15,017 bases of DNA from Flavobacteriaceae bacterium UBA3478 (lineage in GTDB: Bacteria; Bacteroidota; Bacteroidia; Flavobacteriales; Flavobacteriaceae). Both the position numbers and the translations under genes were made by a program. Of this stretch, positions 6,825 through 13,423 are shown in pieces (within the stretch, counting starts at the first letter, position 1; the number at the start of each line of letters is the position of its first letter). The notes beneath the pieces were generated by a model. It was not told the DNA's origin. It saw only the letters and a program-made list of their open reading frames with translations, and ran no database searches. The stretch lies in the NCBI GenBank assembly GCA_002381155.1, contig DFQX01000007.1, forward strand, positions 25,620-40,636, read 5' to 3'.

Positions 6825-6950
6825 ATGCAAAATTTTTATTTCCTATTAGGTGCGCTTGTTGTGGTCTATTTATTTCTTCTAATTCAAATGAAAAGAAGAA
6901 ATAAAAAACGCCGAGAACGTCGGTTTTTAAAGGACAAGCAAAGAGATTAA
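6825..6950 (+). CDS. 41-residue membrane microprotein, hypothetical
   Basis: I read an ATG at 6825 and a TAA at 6948-6950. The protein has one membrane helix (about residues 4-21, FYFLLGALVVVYLFLLIQ) and then a strongly basic tail (MKRRNKKRRERRF...), so an N-out/C-in orientation is expected by the positive-inside rule. It begins seven bases after the DUF4105 stop, which suggests co-transcription. I do not recognise a named family. The hydrophobic-then-basic layout and tight spacing support a real gene, but its short length leaves doubt. Confidence 0.6.
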   Translation: MQNFYFLLGALVVVYLFLLIQMKRRNKKRRERRFLKDKQRD

Positions 6951-7004
6951 CCAATATTTAACAACGATTTTTTGAAAAGGAGTAGGTAGATACAATCGAA
7001 CTTC

Positions 7005-7012
7005 TATTTTTG
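7005..7012 (+). promoter_or_regulatory. candidate -7 element for the DUF2795 gene
   Basis: TATTTTTG matches TAnnTTTG exactly. A start near 7017-7019 would give a leader of about 17-19 bases before the ATG at 7036. No convincing TTG -33 box lies at 17-23 bases; the nearest (6972-6974) is about 30 bases upstream. Confidence 0.4.
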
Positions 7013-7035
7013 CAAAAAATTAAATCTAAAAATAT

Positions 7036-7260
7036 ATGTACTGGACGTTAGAACTTGCCTCTTATTTAAGTGATGCGCCTTGGCCTGCTACCAAGGATGA
7101 GCTCATCGACTATGCCATTAGAACAGGTGCACCTCTTGAGGTTGTTGAAAACCTTCAGTCAATGGAAGAAGAAGGCGAAGAAATTTACGAATCAATCGAA
7201 GAAATCTGGCCTGACTATCCTTCTGAAGAAGACTACCTTTGGAATGAGGATGAATACTAG
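7036..7260 (+). CDS. small acidic DUF2795 domain protein
   Basis: A 74-residue protein with DUF2795 features: LASYLSDAPWPATKDELIDYAI (8-28), followed by RTGAPLEVVENLQSM (29-43). The C-terminal half is very rich in Glu and Asp and ends WNEDEY. It has no signal peptide and no membrane helix, so it should be cytoplasmic. This form is strongly conserved among Bacteroidota in my recollection, but no molecular function is established that I know of. It appears to be its own unit: it has a candidate -7 box 24 bases upstream and a strong intrinsic terminator 27 bases downstream. An overlapping frame from 7070 is a shadow. Its neighbours (an envelope protein upstream, secA downstream) do not define a role. 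Confidence 0.85.
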   Translation: MYWTLELASYLSDAPWPATKDELIDYAIRTGAPLEVVENLQSMEEEGEEIYESIEEIWPDYPSEEDYLWNEDEY

Positions 7261-7286
7261 TCGTATTTATCGAAAACACTTCAATC

Positions 7287-7310
7287 AAAGCCTCTACAAG
7301 AGGCTTTTTT
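7287..7310 (+). terminator. intrinsic terminator after the DUF2795 gene
   Basis: AAAGCCTCT (7287-7295) pairs with AGAGGCTTT (7299-7307) in a 9-bp stem with a 3-base loop. The T run covers 7305-7310. It separates the DUF2795 gene from secA and is the clearest terminator in the window. Confidence 0.85.
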
Positions 7311-7313
7311 AAT

Positions 7314-7321
7314 TAAATTTA
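7314..7321 (+). promoter_or_regulatory. weak candidate -7 element for secA
   Basis: TAAATTTA is one mismatch from TAnnTTTG and lies just after the terminator and about 34 bases before the secA ATG. A promoter for secA must lie in this short gap if the terminator is efficient. No -33 TTG is visible. Confidence 0.25.
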
Positions 7322-7355
7322 TCGTCACTACAATAAGTACGCGAAAGAAAGAAAC

Positions 7356-10300
7356 ATGGGGATCGTAAACAAGATTTTAAAAGTATTCGTCGGAGATAAA
7401 TCAGAAAAGGATGTAAAATCGTTGAGACCCTTAGTCGAAGCGGTTAAAGAAGCTGAAAAAGAACTTGAAAACTTTGACTTAGACCGGCTAAGAACACAAT
7501 CAGCGAATTTCAAGAAAGGGATCAAAGAGGCTACCGCTTCGATTACAGAAGAAATAAATGCCCTTGAGCAGCAAATTGAAGCGACCGAAGATATCGATGC
7601 GCGTGAAGCCCTTTACCAAGAGATAGACACTTTAGAAAGCTCTAAAATTGAGAAAGAGCAAGAGGTTCTAAACGATCTTTTACCCAAGGCATTTGCTTTG
7701 GTTAGAGAAACCGCAAAAAGATTTAAAGAGAACCAAAATCTATCCGTATCGGCCTCTGTGTTCGATCGAGAGCTTTCGGCCAGAAAAGAATATGTAACCA
7801 TCGAAGGTGAACAAGCGATCTGGCAGAATTCATGGAATGCTGCTGGGAAAGAAGTAGTATGGGATATGGTTCATTACGACGTTCAGCTCATTGGAGGTAT
7901 CGTCCTGCATCAAGGTAAAATTGCTGAAATGCAAACCGGGGAAGGTAAAACCTTAGTAGCCACACTTCCTGTATTCCTAAACGCTTTAACTGGCAGAGGG
8001 GTTCACTTAGTAACAGTGAATGATTATCTAGCAAAACGAGATAGTCAATGGATGGCACCCATTTTTGAATTCCATGGATTAAGCGTTGATTGTATCGACC
8101 TTCACCAACCAAACTCTGCTGAACGAAAGGCGGCTTATGCCGCAGATATCACTTATGGTACCAATAACGAATTCGGGTTTGATTACCTAAGAGATAACAT
8201 GGCACATCAACCTACCGAACTCGTTCAGAGAAAGCCACATTATGCAATCGTTGATGAGGTTGATTCTGTACTTGTAGATGATGCACGAACTCCGCTGATC
8301 ATTTCAGGACCAGTACCAGAAGGAGAACGCCATGAATTTGACGCTTTAAGACCAGTTGTCGCAGATCTCGTACAACAGCAACGAAGCTATCTAACGAATC
8401 TATTAGTAGAAGCCAAAAAGCTCATTCAGAGTGGTGAAACTACTTTAGGCGGATTTAAACTCTTGCAAGTACATCGAGGCCTTCCAAAGAACAAAGCGCT
8501 CATCAAGTTTTTGAGTGAGGAAGGCGTTAAGCAACTTCTACAAAAAACTGAAAGTCTCTACCTACAAGATAATGGTAAAGAAATGGCAAAGGTTGACGCT
8601 GACCTTTGGTTCACAATTGATGAAAAAACCAATCAGATCGAACTTACTGAAAAAGGAATTCAGACCTTATCTACCGGTCAGGACGAACATTTCTTTATTC
8701 TCCCTGATATCGGAAGTGAAATCGCTAAGATCGAAAGTGCCGGCTTATCTATTGAGGAAGAAGCCGATCGTAAGAAAACTCTCTTTAGTGATTTCTCAGT
8801 AAAAAGCGAGCGAATTCACACGCTAACTCAACTGCTTAAGGCTTATACCCTATTCGAAAAAGATGTAGAATATGTAGTGATCGACAATAAAGTTAAAATT
8901 GTCGATGAACAAACCGGTCGTATTATGGAAGGTCGTCGCTATTCTGATGGCCTGCACCAAGCGATCGAAGCCAAGGAAAAGGTGAAAATTGAGGCTCTTA
9001 CACAGACCTTTGCAACCGTTACCCTTCAGAATTATTTCAGAATGTACCACAAGTTATCGGGAATGACAGGTACTGCAGTAACTGAAGCAGGGGAATTCTG
9101 GGAAATTTACCAATTAGACGTGGTTGAAATCCCTACCCATCGTCCGATTGCGAGAGAAGACCGAGATGATCTGATTTACAAAACAAAACGAGAAAAATAC
9201 AATGCAATTATCGAGGAGGTTGTAAAACTGTCAGAGCAAAAAAGACCTGTACTTATTGGTACGACCTCGGTAGAAATCTCCGAATTACTTTCTAAGTTAC
9301 TGAGCGTAAGAAAAATAAAACACAACGTACTCAACGCAAAACTGCACCAAAAGGAGGCAGATATTGTTGCCGAAGCTGGAAACCCGGGAGTGGTAACCAT
9401 TGCGACAAATATGGCAGGTCGTGGAACCGATATTAAACTCTCAGAAGAGGTAAAACAATCAGGTGGTTTAGCAATTATTGGAACAGAAAGACATGATTCT
9501 CGTCGAGTTGACAGGCAGCTTCGCGGTCGTTCAGGACGACAGGGAGACCCAGGAAGTTCACAGTTCTATGTTTCTCTAGAAGATAATTTGATGCGTTTAT
9601 TTGGTTCTGAGCGAATGGCGAAGATCATGGACCGAATGGGACTCGAAGAAGGTGAGGTTATTCAGCATAGCATGATGACTAAATCCATTGAGCGCGCACA
9701 AAAGAAAGTGGAAGAAAATAACTTTGGAATTCGCAAACGACTTCTAGAGTATGATGATGTAATGAACGCTCAGCGAGAGGTCATTTACAAGCGCAGAAAA
9801 CACGCCCTATTTGGAGAGCGATTGAAAGTAGATATCGCAAATATGATATTCGACACTGCTGAATCCATTGTCGAGCAAGCGAAGAATTCTTCAGATTATA
9901 AGCAGTTTAGCTATGACTGCATTCAAGTTTTCGGCATTGTTGAAGCGATTAGTGAAACAGAATTCGACAAAGGCTCAATAACTGAACTGTCACAGAAGCT
10001 TTATCAAAAAGCATTCAAGGCTTATAGCGATCAATTAGCGAGAAGTGCAAATCAGGCGTTTCCTGTCATTGAAGAAGTATTCAAAAACCCGAATAATCAA
10101 TTCAAGCGAATTGTGGTTCCATTCACCGATGGTAATCGTACCCTTCAAATCGTTACCGATCTAGAGAAGGCTTTTGAATCAAAGGGTAAATCACTGATTT
10201 CAGACTTTGAAAAGAACATTGCATTAGCGCTAATTGATGAGGCTTGGAAGAACCATTTACGTAAAATGGATGAATTAAAGCAATCGGTGCAGCTAGCCGT

Positions 10301-10718
10301 TCATGAACAGAAAGATCCTCTTCTGATATACAAATTTGAAGCATTTGAGTTGTTTAGAACGATGATTGATAGTGTCAATCGAGATTTAATCAGCTTCTTA
10401 TTCAAAGCGGGAATACCTACCAAAAGCCCTGAAGGAGTTAGGGATGCCTCGAAAGTGCAACAACCTAAACGAGAAAAGTTGAATCTTTCTAAAGAGGAAG
10501 TATTAAACAGCGATGAGTTGGCAAGTCAAAATCGTGCTGCCGGTGCATCTGCTACAAGGACAAGTCCAAAAGTAGAAACCGTTGTTCGTCAACAACCAAA
10601 AATTGGTAGAAACGAAAAAGTTATTATTCTGAATCCATTAAGCGGAGAAGAAAAAGAAGTGAAATTTAAACAAGCCGAACCGCTCCTGAAATCAGGGCAA
10701 TGGGTTCTTAAATCGTAG
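7356..10718 (+). CDS. secA: preprotein translocase ATPase SecA (long Bacteroidota form)
   Basis: SecA drives proteins through SecYEG at the inner membrane. Motifs in order are Walker A MQTGEGKT (192-199, K198), the DEAD-type box DEVDS (300-304), IVDEQTGRIMEGRRYSDGLHQA, NMAGRGTDIKL (about 684-694) and RQLRGRSGRQGDPGSS. At 1,120 residues it is about 220 longer than E. coli SecA. Compared with the E. coli sequence as I recall it, extra segments sit at about 60-95, 123-171 and 345-412, and the C-terminal linker is longer. The usual C-terminal zinc motif (CxCx8CH/C) is absent. The tail keeps GRN (1084-1086) but then runs on as EKVIILNPLSGEEKEV and ends GQWVLKS, with no cysteine. ATG 7356 gives the standard N-terminus (LKVFVGDKSEKDVK). 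The gene is preceded by a terminator and probably has its own promoter. Confidence 0.97.
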   Translation: MGIVNKILKVFVGDKSEKDVKSLRPLVEAVKEAEKELENFDLDRLRTQSANFKKGIKEATASITEEINALEQQIEATEDIDAREALYQEIDTLESSKIEKEQEVLNDLLPKAFALVRETAKRFKENQNLSVSASVFDRELSARKEYVTIEGEQAIWQNSWNAAGKEVVWDMVHYDVQLIGGIVLHQGKIAEMQTGEGKTLVATLPVFLNALTGRGVHLVTVNDYLAKRDSQWMAPIFEFHGLSVDCIDLHQPNSAERKAAYAADITYGTNNEFGFDYLRDNMAHQPTELVQRKPHYAIVDEVDSVLVDDARTPLIISGPVPEGERHEFDALRPVVADLVQQQRSYLTNLLVEAKKLIQSGETTLGGFKLLQVHRGLPKNKALIKFLSEEGVKQLLQKTESLYLQDNGKEMAKVDADLWFTIDEKTNQIELTEKGIQTLSTGQDEHFFILPDIGSEIAKIESAGLSIEEEADRKKTLFSDFSVKSERIHTLTQLLKAYTLFEKDVEYVVIDNKVKIVDEQTGRIMEGRRYSDGLHQAIEAKEKVKIEALTQTFATVTLQNYFRMYHKLSGMTGTAVTEAGEFWEIYQLDVVEIPTHRPIAREDRDDLIYKTKREKYNAIIEEVVKLSEQKRPVLIGTTSVEISELLSKLLSVRKIKHNVLNAKLHQKEADIVAEAGNPGVVTIATNMAGRGTDIKLSEEVKQSGGLAIIGTERHDSRRVDRQLRGRSGRQGDPGSSQFYVSLEDNLMRLFGSERMAKIMDRMGLEEGEVIQHSMMTKSIERAQKKVEENNFGIRKRLLEYDDVMNAQREVIYKRRKHALFGERLKVDIANMIFDTAESIVEQAKNSSDYKQFSYDCIQVFGIVEAISETEFDKGSITELSQKLYQKAFKAYSDQLARSANQAFPVIEEVFKNPNNQFKRIVVPFTDGNRTLQIVTDLEKAFESKGKSLISDFEKNIALALIDEAWKNHLRKMDELKQSVQLAVHEQKDPLLIYKFEAFELFRTMIDSVNRDLISFLFKAGIPTKSPEGVRDASKVQQPKREKLNLSKEEVLNSDELASQNRAAGASATRTSPKVETVVRQQPKIGRNEKVIILNPLSGEEKEVKFKQAEPLLKSGQWVLKS

Positions 10719-10752
10719 CCTTATCAAAGACATTGCAGTCATACGTCGTGAA

Positions 10753-10905
10753 ATGGTTCTTAGATTTAACTATCTAGGAATTCTAACTAGTGCTGGGCTT
10801 GCGATCAACAGAGGGCTTGAATCTACCTTTGATTTATGGTTTTGGTTAATGCTCGCTTTCGCTGTCTTACTTTTTGTTAATGCGCGTATTTTAAAAAAAC
10901 TCTAG
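10753..10905 (+). CDS. possible 50-residue membrane ORF between secA and msrA
   Basis: An ATG at 10753 opens a frame to TAG 10903-10905, two bases before the msrA ATG. The protein has a hydrophobic stretch near the start (FNYLGILTSAGLAI), then a stronger helix (about 27-44, FDLWFWLMLAFAVLLFVN), and a basic end (ARILKKL). I recognise no family. The close fit to msrA and the membrane-like composition support it. Against it, a good promoter for msrA lies inside it (10799-10831), and the frame stays open upstream of the ATG, so an earlier start cannot be excluded. If it is not a gene, the 189-base gap after secA holds only that promoter. Confidence 0.45.
   Translation: MVLRFNYLGILTSAGLAINRGLESTFDLWFWLMLAFAVLLFVNARILKKL
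10799..10831 (+). promoter_or_regulatory. candidate promoter for msrA and downstream genes
   Basis: TTG (10799-10801) and TACCTTTG (10824-10831) match the Bacteroidota -33 and -7 boxes, with 22 bases between them, inside the accepted 17-23 range. This is the only candidate in the window with both boxes. Transcription near 10836 would give msrA a leader of about 70 bases. Confidence 0.5.
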
Positions 10906-10907
10906 AA

Positions 10908-11543
10908 ATGAAACGTTTTATTCTAGTCATCCTTCTAGCGCTTCAATCTTGCCAAACTCAAAGTCAAACACAACTACAAACAACTCTAGTAACTATTCCC
11001 GACAATGCGGCAGTAGCCTATTTTGCCTCTGGATGTTTTTGGTGCGTTGAGGCAATTTATGAGAGTGTCGAAGGGGTATACGAAGTTATTTCAGGATATA
11101 GTGGAGGAATAGAGGAAAACCCAATCTATCGAGAAGTAAGTTATGGCCGTACTTCACATGCGGAGGCCGTTGCCGTATATTATGATCCGAAGGTGAGAAG
11201 TTTTACCGATTTGGTAAGTGTTTACTACGCTTCGCATGACCCCACTAGTGTCAATCGACAAGGACCAGATAAAGGAAGACAATATCGATCTATCGCTTTC
11301 TATCAAAACGAATTAGAGAAAATGATTATTGAATCCTACATCGATAGTATCGCCCAATATTACGGCGCCCCTATTGCAACCGAGGTGGTTCCTTTTGAAA
11401 TTTTTTATCCGGCTGAAGACTATCACCAAGATTACGAAAAGAATAATCCGAACGACCCCTATATTCGATCCGTTTCAATACCCAGAATCAATCGGTTTAA
11501 AAGTTTACTTCCCGAATTTCTGAAGGAGAACAATAAGCACTAA
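10908..11543 (+). CDS. msrA: peptide methionine sulfoxide reductase MsrA, predicted lipoprotein
   Basis: The enzyme reduces methionine-S-sulfoxide in proteins. The 211 residues start with a lipoprotein signal: a basic MKR, a hydrophobic run, then the lipobox LQSC with C15 as the lipidated residue. It is therefore predicted to be membrane-anchored outside the cytoplasm, where it would repair oxidised envelope proteins. The catalytic motif is GCFWC (42-46; nucleophile C43), with other family segments at GYSGG (63-67), TSHAEAV (82-88), HDPTSVNRQGPDKGRQYRS (110-128) and YHQDYEK. Besides C15, the only cysteines are C43 and C46, so C46 is the likely resolving cysteine. There is no MsrB fusion. It may be co-transcribed with the next gene, which starts four bases after its stop. 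Confidence 0.95.
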   Translation: MKRFILVILLALQSCQTQSQTQLQTTLVTIPDNAAVAYFASGCFWCVEAIYESVEGVYEVISGYSGGIEENPIYREVSYGRTSHAEAVAVYYDPKVRSFTDLVSVYYASHDPTSVNRQGPDKGRQYRSIAFYQNELEKMIIESYIDSIAQYYGAPIATEVVPFEIFYPAEDYHQDYEKNNPNDPYIRSVSIPRINRFKSLLPEFLKENNKH

Positions 11544-11547
11544 CCTT

Positions 11548-12516
11548 ATGAGCAAAACCCCCATTACCGACCAACTTCTCTCTATTGTCGTCCCGTTATA
11601 CAATGAACAGGACAACGTAGTCTTACTCACTGAGAAGATTCATGAAAGCTTAGAAGGTTATCGCTATGAGATCGTTTATGTTAATGACTTTTCAACCGAT
11701 GAAACGGTTCGTGTTATTAAAAAGATGGGCGATGAGACCGTTCATCTTATCGAATTAAAGAAAAATTATGGGCAAAGTTTAGCCCTCGCAGCTGGAATTG
11801 ATTACGCCAAGGGGGAATACATCATCACCATGGACGGAGACTTGCAAAATGACCCCTCAGATATTCCAGAGATGTTACATTGGGCCATCAACGAACACTA
11901 TGACCTTGTAACAGGGATCCGTCAAAAAAGAAAAGACTCATGGTTAAAGACTATCCCTTCTAAAGTTGCCAACTTCTTGGTAAGAAAGGTGACAAGTCTT
12001 GACATCAAGGATAATGGTTGTGCATTGAAGGTCTTCTCTAAAGATATTGCGAAGAACTTGAATCTTTATGGTGAGATGCACCGATTTATTACCCTTTTAG
12101 CCTTCTTAGAAGGTGCACAAATAAAACAAGTTCCTGTCAAGCACCACGCGAGACATGCCGGAGTTTCAAAATATGGATTAGAACGTGTTTTTAAAGTTGT
12201 GGCAGACATGATGCTTCTACTCTTTATTCGAAAATATCTTCAGCGTCCTATTCATCTTTTCGGAATTTTTGGTTTTTTTCTCATTCTTATTGGAATGGGA
12301 ATTAATGGATGGTTACTAATAGAAAAATTCTATTTTGGGAACGACATTGGACAACGTCCGTTACTCATTTTCGGAATACTATTTATACTCGCAGGTATAC
12401 AACTCTTCACCGTAGGTATCATCATGGAAATGCTAATCAGAACCTATTATGAATCTCAAAACAAGCGGCCTTATCGCATTGGCAGAGTAAGTATAGGGAA
12501 TCAAATTCAAAGGTAA
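11548..12516 (+). CDS. family 2 glycosyltransferase, polyprenyl-phosphate sugar synthase type
   Basis: A 322-residue inverting glycosyltransferase of the DPM1/ArnC/GtrB kind. It would load a sugar from a nucleotide donor onto a polyprenyl (undecaprenyl) phosphate on the cytoplasmic face. The GT-A domain shows SIVVPLYNE (12-20), VNDFSTDET (45-53), KNYGQSLALAAGID (72-85) and the metal-binding MDGDLQNDP (95-103). The segment HARHAGVSKYG (200-210) is typical of this subgroup. Two membrane helices follow (about 235-259 and 269-293), as in GtrB-like enzymes. The sugar cannot be read from sequence. The gene sits four bases after msrA and four before a UPF0104-type gene, and may supply a donor for the ArnT-like enzyme encoded on the other strand. 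Confidence 0.88.
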   Translation: MSKTPITDQLLSIVVPLYNEQDNVVLLTEKIHESLEGYRYEIVYVNDFSTDETVRVIKKMGDETVHLIELKKNYGQSLALAAGIDYAKGEYIITMDGDLQNDPSDIPEMLHWAINEHYDLVTGIRQKRKDSWLKTIPSKVANFLVRKVTSLDIKDNGCALKVFSKDIAKNLNLYGEMHRFITLLAFLEGAQIKQVPVKHHARHAGVSKYGLERVFKVVADMMLLLFIRKYLQRPIHLFGIFGFFLILIGMGINGWLLIEKFYFGNDIGQRPLLIFGILFILAGIQLFTVGIIMEMLIRTYYESQNKRPYRIGRVSIGNQIQR

Positions 12517-12520
12517 TCGT

Positions 12521-13423
12521 TTGAAAAAGAAGGTAATAACCGCACTAAAGGTAATCGTAAGCGGTCTCCTTTTATACTTTGTATTTAACACGATGAATAC
12601 GGGAGATTTCGTTGAATACCTTAGCAGCCTTCCTCCCTTTACTCTATTTGCTTCATTCACCTTAGTACTCGGTTCAAAGTACCTCGCCCACTTCAGACTA
12701 TTAAATTTATTTAAATCTATAGGTGCAGAAGTGCCATCGCGATATCATTGGAAACTCTATTTACAGGGAATGTTTTACAATCTTTTTCTTCCCGGAGGTA
12801 TTGGAGGAGATGCTTATAAAGGCTACGCCATACAGAAACAGACCAGTAAACCCATTAAGCCAATCATCGGATGCCTTCTCATTGACCGCATCGGTGGTCT
12901 CTATGCGTTAGGCTTCTTTGGCCTTATTTTCTTTACACTAAACAGCACTCAATTTATGGCCTTCATTCCCTGGTCCATATCACAGCTATTTACTATCGCT
13001 ATCCTTTTTACACTTTGGATAATCGGCTCTCTAACAGCTTACTATATTGTAAAAAAATCTACTACCTTCAACGGAAGTACTCAACTACTAACCGTTAGCT
13101 ATTCTCTAGTTCTTCAGGGGTTACAAATAGTAGCAGCGTGGGTACTTCTTGAAGGCCTTAGCCTTTCAGATCATACACTAAGTTATCTATTCCTCTTCAC
13201 CCTCTCCTCTATCGTGTCGGTATTGCCCATAACTCTAGGAGGTATTGGTGCACGAGAGGTCACCTTCTTTTATGGAGCACAGCTCTTAGGAATCGAGACC
13301 AATGGTGCTGTGGCCTTATCCATATCTTTTTTCGTGGTCAACGCTCTGGTTTCTTTAATTGGAATTTACTTCCATTTTAGGAAGCCTATGGTAACCAAAT
13401 CACCCTCCGAATCTCGAGACTAG
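12521..13423 (+). CDS. UPF0104 / lysylphosphatidylglycerol synthase TM-region family membrane protein
   Basis: A 300-residue integral membrane protein with the family's signatures: YNLFLPGGIGGDAYK (86-100), DRIGGL (122-127) and LPITLGGIGARE (235-246), set among about six to eight hydrophobic helices. It lacks the C-terminal catalytic domain of MprF, so it is not expected to make lysyl-lipids. Members of this stand-alone family are often near glycosyltransferases and have been suggested to move lipid-linked substrates. Here it follows a GT2 by four bases, which agrees with such a role, but this is inference. The start is TTG at 12521 (MKKKVITALK), and the first ATG would cut into the first helix. 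The 3' end overlaps the convergent gene by 38 bases. Confidence 0.85.
   Translation: MKKKVITALKVIVSGLLLYFVFNTMNTGDFVEYLSSLPPFTLFASFTLVLGSKYLAHFRLLNLFKSIGAEVPSRYHWKLYLQGMFYNLFLPGGIGGDAYKGYAIQKQTSKPIKPIIGCLLIDRIGGLYALGFFGLIFFTLNSTQFMAFIPWSISQLFTIAILFTLWIIGSLTAYYIVKKSTTFNGSTQLLTVSYSLVLQGLQIVAAWVLLEGLSLSDHTLSYLFLFTLSSIVSVLPITLGGIGAREVTFFYGAQLLGIETNGAVALSISFFVVNALVSLIGIYFHFRKPMVTKSPSESRD

Noticed and set aside
7070..7312. 80-codon plus-strand frame overlapping the DUF2795 gene
   Set aside because: It is a shifted frame of a clearly conserved protein, it runs through the terminator hairpin, and its translation has no family features.
8515..8802. 95-codon frame inside secA
   Set aside because: It is an out-of-frame shadow of secA with a low-complexity basic translation.
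12433..12660. Minus-strand frame across the GT2/UPF0104 junction
   Set aside because: It lies opposite two well-supported genes and shows no recognisable motif.
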